DNA from: a bacterium
GTDB taxonomy: Bacteria; Ratteibacteria; UBA8468
Direction of reading: 5' to 3'
Assembly: GCA_030672255.1 (NCBI GenBank)
Contig: DAOVGU010000020.1
Coordinates: 1 to 7,160 of the forward strand
DNA: 7,160 nucleotides
The position numbers and the translations under genes are program-made. How positions within the stretch are numbered: position 1 is the first letter of the stretch; each line of letters starts with the position of its first letter. Below the pieces are notes generated by a model. That model made no database searches, was not told where the DNA came from, and saw nothing but the letters and a program-made list of their open reading frames with translations. This document shows positions 1 through 5,060 of the stretch, piece after piece.

Positions 1-1
1 T

Positions 2-61
2 ACCATCGGAACGCATAAGGAAAACAGTTTTTTCATTAAGAAGTTAAAGAAGGTAATATGA
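2..61 (+). CDS. 3' end of an unidentified upstream gene (partial)
   Basis: One frame is open from the window edge to a TGA at 59-61 and reads TIGTHKENSFFIKKLKKVI. The TGA overlaps the ATG of pdxJ at 58 in the ATGA arrangement typical of translationally coupled operon genes. The tail is basic and amphipathic, and nineteen residues are too few to assign a family. The overlap matters mainly because it supports ATG 58 as the original pdxJ start. Chance openness over 60 bases cannot be excluded. Confidence 0.45.
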   Translation, partial: TIGTHKENSFFIKKLKKVI

Positions 62-897
62 CTGATCCAGTCATTCTGAGTGAAACGAAGAATCTCTCTC
101 TCTCCAATGAAGTGAGGGATTGCCACGCCCTTCGGCCTCGCAACGACTACGTCGGATTGCCACGGCCTTCGGCCTCGCAACGACGTTGTCGATTAGGCGT
201 AAATATCGACCACATTGCTACATTGCGGCAAGCGAGAAGAGGCAAGAAGCCAGATCCGGTAAAAGGAGCAATCATCTGTGAAAAGGCGGGGGCTGATTCG
301 ATTGTCTGCCACCTTCGCGAGGATAGACGTCATATCCAGGATAAAGATCTTTCTCTTTTAAAAAAAGCAATAAAAATTCCCCTGAATCTGGAGATGGCTG
401 CCGCCGAGGAGATAATTAAAATTGCCTCAAAGGAGCAACCATCTCAAGTAACCCTTGTCCCCGAGAAAAGAGAGGAACTGACAACCGAAGGAGGGCTTGA
501 TGTAAAAGGAAATTTAGAGCACCTCAAAAAGACAATCGCAGGATTTAAAAAAGCGGGTATCTTGGTAAGTCTCTTCATTGACCCAGAGACTATTCAGATA
601 AAAGCCTCTAAAGAGGTAGGAAGCCAATTTGTAGAATTGCATACCGGAAGGTATAGCGAAAGTAAAGGGGGGGGCAGAGCCGAAGAACTGAAAAAACTGA
701 GAAGAGCTACGGAATTTGCCATTTCCCTGGGGCTAAAGGTTGATGCCGGCCATGGGCTGAATTATAAGAATGTAGTTCCTGTCTGCCAGATACCCGGGAT
801 TGAAAAATTAAATATCGGTTATGCCATTATTGGCCGAGCCCTCTTTGTAGGATTGGAGAAAGCGGTAAAGGAGATGCTAAAACTCTTAGGAAGGTAA
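58..897 (+). CDS. pdxJ: Pyridoxine 5'-phosphate synthase PdxJ with repeat-derived N-terminal extension
   Basis: PdxJ condenses 1-deoxy-D-xylulose 5-phosphate with 3-amino-2-oxopropyl phosphate to pyridoxine 5'-phosphate, the last ring-forming step of the DXP-dependent vitamin B6 pathway, in the cytosol. The family body starts near residue 45. Residues matching the E. coli active site are N49, D51-H52, R60, H85, R87, H92, E112, T142 and H232. The GH pair of the 'NIGH' phosphate site is G254-Y255 here, so the His is replaced by Tyr. At 279 aa it is about 40 longer than usual, and the excess (about residues 5-43) is encoded by an interspersed repeat. ATG 58 has an AGAAGG ribosome site and overlaps the upstream stop by ATGA. 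No ATG or GTG lies in frame between the repeat and the body; the nearest alternative is TTG at 157, inside the repeat. A run of eight G occurs at 667-674. The HIT gene follows two bases after the stop. Confidence 0.95.
   Translation: MTDPVILSETKNLSLSNEVRDCHALRPRNDYVGLPRPSASQRRCRLGVNIDHIATLRQARRGKKPDPVKGAIICEKAGADSIVCHLREDRRHIQDKDLSLLKKAIKIPLNLEMAAAEEIIKIASKEQPSQVTLVPEKREELTTEGGLDVKGNLEHLKKTIAGFKKAGILVSLFIDPETIQIKASKEVGSQFVELHTGRYSESKGGGRAEELKKLRRATEFAISLGLKVDAGHGLNYKNVVPVCQIPGIEKLNIGYAIIGRALFVGLEKAVKEMLKLLGR
70..184 (+). repeat. Palindromic interspersed repeat inserted in frame in the 5' end of pdxJ
   Basis: The segment opens with GTCATTCTGAG (70-80) and closes with CTCGCAACGAC (174-184), which are imperfect inverted ends matching at 8 of 11 positions. 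Inside are two tandem ~37-nt units. The first 31 nt of each (117-147 and 154-184) differ at a single base, and each holds a GC-rich hairpin around CCTTCGGCC. The translated string (VILSETKNL..., HALRPRND, RPSASQRR) is the kind of peptide that interspersed REP/MITE-like elements of several bacterial phyla yield when read through. That recognition is from memory, not a search. No target duplication is evident. The element carries no stop in this frame. Confidence 0.8.
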
Positions 898-899
898 AA

Positions 900-1319
900 A
901 TGGATAAATGTATTTTCTGTGAGATTGCCCGCCATAACATACCTGCCGATATAGTTTCAGAGAATGACGATGTTATGGCATTTGCCGATATCAACCCGGC
1001 AACAAAGGGACATATTCTTGTGATTCCCAAGCCTCATTCCACAAACCTGTTCGATATAGAAGAGGCTCTGTTTGTTAAGGTGCTTTGCTTGGTAAGGCGG
1101 ATTGCAAGAGTAATGCCTGAGGTTCTTGGCTGCTCCGGGGTAAACCTGTTTCATTCTGCGGGAGAAACTGCCTGGCAAGAGGTAATGCACTTTCATCTGC
1201 ACATTGTTCCTCGCTATGGCAAAGAGGAACTGCGAAGACCCTTTGCTCCCGTTCCCGCCAAAGAGGCAGAACTAAAAGAGACAGCCTCGGCCCTCGCCCA
1301 GAAACTCACCAACAAATAA
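900..1319 (+). CDS. HIT-family nucleotide hydrolase / transferase
   Basis: This 139-aa protein belongs to the histidine-triad superfamily, cytosolic enzymes that hydrolyse or transfer nucleotide phosphoramidates and related nucleotides through a His nucleophile. The triad is HFHLHIVPR at residues 97-105 (H97, H99, H101), with H99 in the usual nucleophile position. The N-terminal CIFCEIA (C4, C7) and KPH (H46) are the usual zinc-ligand positions of the Hint-like branch. DINPATKGHILVIPK at 30-44 is the conserved core, and 'SAGETAWQEVMH' stands where the family has a Gly-rich AGQ-type segment. Length is typical. ATG 900 follows the pdxJ stop by two bases, with AGGAAGG (888-894) as ribosome site inside the end of pdxJ, so the two genes are co-transcribed and probably coupled. 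Exact substrate cannot be told from sequence. Confidence 0.93.
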   Translation: MDKCIFCEIARHNIPADIVSENDDVMAFADINPATKGHILVIPKPHSTNLFDIEEALFVKVLCLVRRIARVMPEVLGCSGVNLFHSAGETAWQEVMHFHLHIVPRYGKEELRRPFAPVPAKEAELKETASALAQKLTNK

Positions 1320-1343
1320 GGAATTGCTTAATAAAAGAAATCA

Positions 1344-2099
1344 TTATTTCATTAACAATCCCATTCCCGTTAAGAAGGTAATCCCATAGATAACGTAACT
1401 AAATATCTTTCCTGAGATTCTTTTATTCAACCAGGCTCCCAATAAGGTTCCTCCTATTACCCAGGGTATCAAGCGGACGCTTTCTAAAATTGTCTTTTGG
1501 GTAATGATATTACCGGCAATATAAGGGATTAACTTGGCGCTATTTCCGACAAAGAAATAGAGAAGAGCAGTGCCCACGAAGACTCGTTTTTCCAATTTCT
1601 GAGGGAGAAGAAAGAGCAATATAATCGGTCCAGCCGCATGGGCAAGGGTGGAGGTAACGCCGGCGATTATTCCCACAGTTACCCCATGCCATATTTTAGG
1701 TCTATAAGCAACTGGATTGACCTTGACACGAACTTTCAACTGAACGTATAGTTGAATCAGCACAATAACAATACAGATAACCCCGATAAATAATCGTAAC
1801 ATCCTTTCCCCCTCTGTCAGTAACTCAAACCTCTTTAAGAACAAAGAACCGATACCTATGCCCAGAAGACAGCCTGGAATAAGCATTGACAGGTTACGGA
1901 AATTCTGCGTCTTAGGATAATGCAAAAGAGAGAAAATATCCCCGGTGATTAATAAAGGAAGTAGCACCCCTAACATTCTGGTTGGAGAGATGGCGATGGT
2001 CATCAAAGGAACTGCCAGTATACCTACGCCGGCTCCAAAGCCTGCTTTGGAGACACCCACAACTATACTTGCAATCCAGCAGAGTAATGTAGAAGTCAT
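1344..2099 (-). CDS. TSUP family (TauE/SafE, DUF81) membrane permease
   Basis: This 251-aa polytopic inner-membrane protein is of the TSUP family, whose characterised members export sulfite, sulfoacetate or other small organosulfur and organic anions. The two diagnostic half-repeat motifs are present: GVSKAGFGAGVGILAVPLM at residues 15-33 and GVTSTLAHAAGP at 147-158, each opening one half of the internally duplicated fold. About seven to eight hydrophobic segments are visible, with basic loops at 121-135 between the halves and near 169-172 (EKR). Length matches the family. The gene converges on the HIT gene, with 24 bases between stops containing only a weak AT-rich hairpin, and diverges from mutM. 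There is no clear Shine-Dalgarno before ATG 2099, and the best promoter would put the transcript start almost at the ATG. The substrate is unknown. Confidence 0.9.
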   Translation of the reverse strand: MTSTLLCWIASIVVGVSKAGFGAGVGILAVPLMTIAISPTRMLGVLLPLLITGDIFSLLHYPKTQNFRNLSMLIPGCLLGIGIGSLFLKRFELLTEGERMLRLFIGVICIVIVLIQLYVQLKVRVKVNPVAYRPKIWHGVTVGIIAGVTSTLAHAAGPIILLFLLPQKLEKRVFVGTALLYFFVGNSAKLIPYIAGNIITQKTILESVRLIPWVIGGTLLGAWLNKRISGKIFSYVIYGITFLTGMGLLMK

Positions 2100-2107
2100 A
2101 TTAGTTT

Positions 2108-2136
2108 TCTATAGTCTACCATAATAAAAGTAACAA
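2108..2136 (-). promoter_or_regulatory. Possible promoter for the TSUP permease gene
   Basis: On the minus strand TTGTTA (2136-2131) and TATAGA (2113-2108) are separated by exactly 17 bases, each matching the sigma-70 consensus at four of six positions. Transcription would begin at about 2101, so the message would be leaderless or nearly so, which agrees with the missing ribosome-binding site. Prediction only. Confidence 0.35.
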
Positions 2137-2162
2137 AGGAAAAGGTCTTTTGGAAATAGTTC

Positions 2163-2201
2163 TTGAATCTGTGGTAAAATTGATTAGAATTTTAAGGGGG
2201 G
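2163..2201 (+). promoter_or_regulatory. Promoter and ribosome-binding region of mutM
   Basis: TTGAAT (2163-2168) and TAGAAT (2185-2190) are spaced by 16 bases. An alternative -10, TAAAAT, lies at 2175-2180 and would leave the strong ribosome site AAGGGGGG (2194-2201) wholly inside the transcript. The 105-bp gap between the divergent permease and mutM must contain the start signals of both genes. Which -10 is used cannot be decided by eye. Confidence 0.4.
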
Positions 2202-2204
2202 ACT

Positions 2205-3008
2205 ATGCCGGAATTACCTGAGGTGGAAACAATTAAACGCCAGCTGACAAGAGAGATTTTAGGCAAAAAGATTAAAGAGGTTATCATAATAAAGAAAAAA
2301 CTCGTCAAAGAAATCTCCCCGCAAATTTTCAAATCAAAGGTTGTAGGAAAATTTATCAAGGAGATTTTAAGAAGAGGGAAGGTCCTAATCATAAAATTAG
2401 AAGAAAGGTTATTCCTTATATTTCATCTAAGGATAAGCGGTTCACTTATTTTAAGCAATTGTAAAGAAGATTTTGCCGGGGTTGTTTTCCGACTGGCAGA
2501 TGACAGATTATTGAATTTTTGCGATGCGAGAGTCTTCGGGGAAATCAGACTGATTGATGACTGGCAAGAATTGCCCTTTATTAAAGCGATGGGACCAGAG
2601 CCCTTAGACTTAAACAAGAAACAGTTTATAAAACTCTTTGAAGGTAAAAAAGCAAAGGTGAAACCTCTTTTAATGGAGCAGAAATTTTTAGCCGGTGTCG
2701 GTAATATCTATGCCCAGGAGTCCCTTTTCTGCGCAGGAGTTCATCCTGAGCGAAGAGCAGATAAAATTAAAAGAGGGGAGCTAGAAAAGATTCACCATTG
2801 CCTTGTCTCTATCCTGAAAGAAGCGATAAAAAGGAAAGGAACCTCGGTAGATACCTACCGGCAGATCAATGGTAATAAGGGCAAATACACTCCTTTTCTG
2901 AAGGTCTATCAAAGAGAAAACAGGCCCTGCCTTAACTGCAAAACCCCAATCAAAAGAGAACTTATCGGAGGAAGAGGAACCTACTTCTGCCCCCACTGCC
3001 AGAGGTAA
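2205..3008 (+). CDS. mutM: Formamidopyrimidine-DNA glycosylase MutM/Fpg
   Basis: MutM is a base-excision repair enzyme that removes 8-oxoguanine and formamidopyrimidines and nicks the abasic site by beta/delta elimination. The 267-aa length is normal for the family. The N-terminus MPELPEVET gives the catalytic Pro (P2 before Met removal) and Glu (E3). RRGK at 56-59 gives the conserved Lys. The helix-two-turn-helix carries FLAGVGNIYAQESLF with N167. The C-terminal zinc finger has C242, C245, C262 and C265, with R257 in the RGTYFCPHCQ segment that contacts DNA. All catalytic and metal residues are present, so the enzyme should be active. ATG 2205 is preceded by AAGGGGGG four bases upstream. It is transcribed alone; the next intact gene is 300 bases away. 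Confidence 0.97.
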   Translation: MPELPEVETIKRQLTREILGKKIKEVIIIKKKLVKEISPQIFKSKVVGKFIKEILRRGKVLIIKLEERLFLIFHLRISGSLILSNCKEDFAGVVFRLADDRLLNFCDARVFGEIRLIDDWQELPFIKAMGPEPLDLNKKQFIKLFEGKKAKVKPLLMEQKFLAGVGNIYAQESLFCAGVHPERRADKIKRGELEKIHHCLVSILKEAIKRKGTSVDTYRQINGNKGKYTPFLKVYQRENRPCLNCKTPIKRELIGGRGTYFCPHCQR

Positions 3009-3015
3009 TCAAATC

Positions 3016-3150
3016 CAGATAGTTAAAAATATTCAGGTTCTTATTAAAGGAATGAAGGTTTTGGATATCCCTGGGAACTTGCTTATAAATTTATCTTGGG
3101 GTTTGATTTTCAGAATGTTTGGGGAGAGAAGAGATGCAATTTACGATTAA
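3016..3150 (+). pseudogene. Coding-like remnant downstream of mutM (copy 1 of the NIQ segment)
   Basis: A frame without a credible start reads QIVKNIQVLIKGMKVLD and continues to TAA at 3148-3150. Bases 3028-3062 match 3644-3678 at 27 of 35 positions. The two translations agree at 9 of 12 residues (NIQ-LIKGM--L), with several differences at third codon positions, a pattern expected of decayed coding sequence. The motif loosely resembles the start of IclR-type helix-turn-helix domains (IQSL-RGL-IL), which is only a suggestion. Confidence 0.35.
3061..3089 (+). promoter_or_regulatory. Possible promoter in the mutM-cold shock gap
   Basis: TTGGAT (3061-3066) and TATAAA (3084-3089) are 17 bases apart. 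The -10 matches consensus at five of six positions and the -35 at three. It would serve the small reading frame at 3134 or the cold-shock gene. Weak evidence. Confidence 0.25.
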
Positions 3151-3250
3151 GTTGTTGGTAGCGAAAAGTATTGCTTATTTGGCGGATCTGGGTTATTATA
3201 TGGAGAAAATAGGGGAAAGTGCAATTGGAATTTCGAGAGTAAAGTTATGA
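3134..3250 (+). pseudogene. 38-codon reading frame, possible Rrf2-like regulator remnant
   Basis: An ATG at 3134 follows a purine-rich GGGGAGAGAAGAG and opens a 38-residue frame starting MQFTIKLLVAKSIAYLADLG and ending GISRVKL. The layout (MQFT-K, then an alanine-rich helix ending YLADLG, then an E-IGES--GISR helix) recalls the first HTH helices of Rrf2-family regulators, which are about four times longer. If so, this is a truncated relic and not a functional regulator. It could equally be a real small protein or chance. Confidence 0.25.
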
Positions 3251-3274
3251 ACTTTTGAAGTTATGAAGTTCATA
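3243..3274 (+). promoter_or_regulatory. Inverted and direct repeats in the cold-shock gene leader
   Basis: TATGAACTT (3246-3254) and AAGTTCATA (3266-3274) form a perfect 9-bp inverted repeat around an 11-base spacer. AGTTATGAA occurs as a direct repeat at 3243-3251 and 3259-3267. The site ends 16 bases before the ribosome-binding site, so it could be an operator or an mRNA hairpin controlling access to it. Cold-shock leaders are often structured. No function is shown. Confidence 0.45.
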
Positions 3275-3308
3275 GGTGAAAAATTTATACAGGAGGTGAG
3301 AATAAATA

Positions 3309-3512
3309 ATGGCTAAAGGAACGGTAAAATGGTTTAATGAGCAAAAAGGCTACGGGTTCATTACCCCTGATGATGGAAGTAAAGACTGTTTTGTGCACCA
3401 CACTTCTATCAAAGGAGAAGGCTTCAAGACGTTGCAGGAAGGTGACAAGGTAGAGTTTGAAATTACCGAGGGTGAAAAAGGACCACAGGCTTCTAACGTT
3501 GAGAAGATATAG
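3309..3512 (+). CDS. Cold-shock domain protein (CspA family)
   Basis: This 67-aa single-domain protein has the OB-fold cold-shock domain, which binds single-stranded RNA and DNA and melts mRNA structure. MAKGTVKWFNEQKGYGFI carries the nucleic-acid-binding aromatics W8, F9, Y15 and F17, with RNP1 at KGYGFI (13-18). RNP2 is FVHHT (28-32). The C-terminal half (GDKVEFEITEGEKGPQASNV) is standard. Length is exactly that of the family. ATG 3309 lies nine bases after a near-perfect anti-16S match, AGGAGGTGA (3291-3299), consistent with high expression. It stands alone, with gene remnants on both sides, a repeat-rich leader and a large hairpin just after the stop. C27 replaces the usual Val/Ile/Leu before FVH, a mild change. 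Confidence 0.97.
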   Translation: MAKGTVKWFNEQKGYGFITPDDGSKDCFVHHTSIKGEGFKTLQEGDKVEFEITEGEKGPQASNVEKI

Positions 3513-3525
3513 AAAGAGATGTTTG

Positions 3526-3584
3526 AGGATTCGGGGAGCATGTAAAGAATGAAAACCGGAAGGTTGGCATGCTTCCCTCATCCT
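3526..3584 (+). other. Large hairpin downstream of the cold-shock gene
   Basis: Bases 3526-3542 pair with 3568-3584 at 15 of 17 positions, counting one G-U. The enclosed 25 bases contain a second stem, AACC (3554-3557) with GGTT (3562-3565), capped by GGAA, a GNRA tetraloop. No T-run follows, so this is not a standard intrinsic terminator. It may be a 3'-end stabilising element, a small structured RNA or part of a decayed mobile palindrome. A smaller stem GCTTC/GAAGC follows at 3614-3630. Confidence 0.5.
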
Positions 3585-3643
3585 ATAAAATAGGGACACA
3601 TCCCACCTCGGCCGCTTCGACATCTGAAGCAGTAAAACATAGG

Positions 3644-3678
3644 AATATTCAAACGCTTATCAAAGGAATGGAAATTTT
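3644..3678 (+). repeat. Copy 2 of the NIQ coding-like segment
   Basis: This 35-nt stretch matches 3028-3062 at 27 positions, with most differences being transitions. It reads RNIQTLIKGMEILKLVR and then a TAA. It has no start signal and is cut off after about 20 codons, so it looks like a fragment of the same family that left copy 1 after mutM. Confidence 0.4.
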
Positions 3679-3707
3679 AAAATTGGTAAGATAAACATTA
3701 GATTAGA

Positions 3708-3904
3708 TTGGAAAAGAAAAGATTTGAAAAACTTGTGGCAGAGGAATAGGACAACGCAATAGCCTTCTTGGATTGTATCATGGCATCCCTTTGAAAAATA
3801 GAGGTGTGAGTTACACAAATGTTCTTCCCGATAAGATAATTATCTACCGGGGACCTATTGAACTCGGACATCATTTCGGTATGAATGAGCAGGAGTTACT
3901 TTAA
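3708..3904 (+). pseudogene. Decayed minimal-zincin metallopeptidase (DUF1025 type)
   Basis: Three pieces of a small zinc metallopeptidase family appear in order. From TTG 3708, EKKRFEKLVAEE resembles the family N-terminus and hits a TAG at 3747. In another frame, from 3761, SLLGLYHGIPL, then VLPDKIIIYRGPIE, match the central core (usually LLGLY-GIPL and VLPD-ITI--GPIE). Directly joined to GPIE comes LGHHFGMNEQELL, the end of the HE-GHHFG zinc-binding helix. About 60 codons are missing at the first join, and about 20 at the second, including the leading His of HExxH. The frame shift plus two deletions make an active enzyme impossible. At the second join the Glu codon may come from either side, which suggests deletion between short repeats. 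Family recognition is from memory of the motif order. Confidence 0.8.
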
Positions 3905-3925
3905 AATCAAAGGTTGGCAAGAAAT

Positions 3926-3954
3926 TTGACACTAAATTCTAAGCATGTTATTGT
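3926..3954 (+). promoter_or_regulatory. Promoter of the small-ORF / trpC-like unit
   Basis: A perfect -35, TTGACA (3926-3931), and TATTGT (3949-3954, four of six) are separated by 17 bases. Transcription would start near 3961. This makes ATG 3945, which lies between the two boxes, an unlikely start and favours ATG 3963, giving a leaderless or near-leaderless message. Confidence 0.6.
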
Positions 3955-3962
3955 GTAAAGAT

Positions 3963-4142
3963 ATGGATATAAATATAATCAGAATAATATATAAAGGATT
4001 AACGGATGAAGAATTCAAGGAACTCAAAATTAAACAAGAAGCAGTTGACCTGGAAGAGGGCAAAGCACTTGCAAGATATCCTTCTGATTTGAAACCTTTA
4101 TATAAGAATAAAGCTGTTGGTGTTTTATATCTTGGCGCATAA
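3963..4142 (+). CDS. Small protein of unknown function, first gene of the trpC-like unit
   Basis: The frame is open from ATG 3945, but the promoter places the transcript start near 3961, so ATG 3963 (59 aa, MDINIIRIIYKGLTDEEF...) is preferred. The protein is mixed-charge. A Lys/Glu-rich amphipathic middle (residues ~14-36) is followed by ARYPSDLKPLYKNKAVGVLY and a short hydrophobic end, LGA. There is no signal peptide, membrane segment, Cys or Trp, so a Trp-codon attenuation leader is not indicated. I do not recognise the family. The stop at 4140-4142 is two bases before the ATG of the trpC-like gene, which itself lacks a good ribosome site, so translation is probably coupled and the two products may work together. 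Composition is as AT-rich as the next gene. Confidence 0.55.
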   Translation: MDINIIRIIYKGLTDEEFKELKIKQEAVDLEEGKALARYPSDLKPLYKNKAVGVLYLGA

Positions 4143-4144
4143 AA

Positions 4145-4996
4145 ATGGCAACATTAAAGGATATTGTAGAAAATAAAAAAAGAGAAATTGACATTGATAA
4201 GAAACAAGAAAGTATAGAACAGCTTAAGAAAAAGATTGGGGTATTACCGCCAACAATGGATTTTTCAGGAAGTCTTAGTAAACCTGGAATAAATATTATT
4301 GCTGAAACTAAAATAAAGTCACCCACAAGCCTTCCAAGAGTCAATGGTAAAAGTATGATAGATTTAGCAAAAGACTATGAAAAAAGTAATGTAGCTGCTA
4401 TATCTGTTCTTACTGATAAAGACTACTTTGGCGGGGATAAAGCTACCATGCAAAAAATTAAAGAGAAGACAACTAAACCAATTTTACAGAAAGATTTTAT
4501 AATAGATGAATATCAAATATACGTGGCTAGAGCTTATGGTGCGGATGCTATACTTCTCATAAGCTCAATACTCGCTAAGGATAAAATCAAAAAGTTTATA
4601 GAACTAAGTAGGGGATTAGGAATGGAATGTTTAGTTGAATTCAATAATGAAGAAGATTTAGAAAAAATCCCAGATATTGCAAAAATTTACGGAAGAAATT
4701 ACAGGATTATAAATTATAAGACTGACTTTGGAAAGGCAAATATTCATAAGGATATCTATAAATCTCCGGATTATATTGAAAAGATTCCTGCTAATGCCAT
4801 AAAAGTTGCTGAAAGTTGTATCAAGGAAAAAGAAGACATAGATTATCTTAAGGGAAAAGGATTTAACGCCTTTCTTATTGGGACAGCTCTTGCCACATCA
4901 AAAGATATCAAGAGAACAATAGAAGAATTTGTTAGTGCTAATGGTTTTTCTGAAGAGGTCTTGCGCAACAATGCTGAAAGAGTTTTACATGTTTAG
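4145..4996 (+). CDS. Indole-3-glycerol-phosphate synthase-like protein (TrpC family)
   Basis: This 283-aa (beta/alpha)8 protein aligns throughout with TrpC, which closes 1-(2-carboxyphenylamino)-1-deoxyribulose 5-phosphate to indole-3-glycerol phosphate in tryptophan synthesis. Catalytic and binding positions retained are E54 and K56 (IIAETKIKSP), K116 (LQKDFIIDEYQ), E165 (LVEFNNEEDL), N185 and R187 (YGRNYR) and S224 (VAESC). Departures from the norm are GRNYRII where the family has G-NNR-L, AESC for AESG, and SPTSLP for SPSKG. No other trp gene is near. It is preceded by a small unknown gene, has its own promoter, and is more AT-rich than mutM or pdxJ. It may be a genuine IGPS, or a specialised paralogue in a secondary pathway. 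The divergence and isolation make me avoid the symbol trpC. The ~20-residue tail (EEFVSANGF...) follows the usual last helix. Confidence 0.85.
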   Translation: MATLKDIVENKKREIDIDKKQESIEQLKKKIGVLPPTMDFSGSLSKPGINIIAETKIKSPTSLPRVNGKSMIDLAKDYEKSNVAAISVLTDKDYFGGDKATMQKIKEKTTKPILQKDFIIDEYQIYVARAYGADAILLISSILAKDKIKKFIELSRGLGMECLVEFNNEEDLEKIPDIAKIYGRNYRIINYKTDFGKANIHKDIYKSPDYIEKIPANAIKVAESCIKEKEDIDYLKGKGFNAFLIGTALATSKDIKRTIEEFVSANGFSEEVLRNNAERVLHV

Positions 4997-5025
4997 GCTT
5001 TCAGAGGGATAAGAAGTTATACTTT

Positions 5026-5054
5026 TTGACAGGTTGCTTTAGATATGATAGCAT
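5026..5054 (+). promoter_or_regulatory. Promoter for the candidate small RNA
   Basis: A perfect TTGACA (5026-5031) is followed after 17 bases by TAGCAT (5049-5054, four of six). Transcription would begin near 5061. No open frame with a ribosome site follows, and a terminator lies about 90 bases downstream. Confidence 0.6.
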
Positions 5055-5060
5055 AAAAAA

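Noticed and set aside
117..190. Tandem 37-nt units as a possible CRISPR array
   Set aside because: Only two units exist, they are directly adjacent with no spacer variety, and they are internally palindromic parts of an interspersed element.
827..1202. Minus-strand frames over pdxJ end and the HIT gene
   Set aside because: They are shadows of two well-supported plus-strand genes with conserved motifs.
1320..1357. AT-rich hairpin between the HIT and TSUP stops as a bidirectional terminator
   Set aside because: GAAAT/ATTTC and TTAAT/ATTAA arms are short, interrupted and lack GC pairs, so the support is too weak to annotate.
3285..3623. Minus-strand frame of 112 codons over the cold-shock gene
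   Set aside because: It is the antisense shadow of an unmistakable cold-shock gene and of the hairpin after it, with no ribosome site or family resemblance.
3945..3962. ATG 3945 as start of the small gene before the trpC-like gene
   Set aside because: It lies between the -35 and -10 of the best promoter and has no ribosome site; ATG 3963 is preferred.
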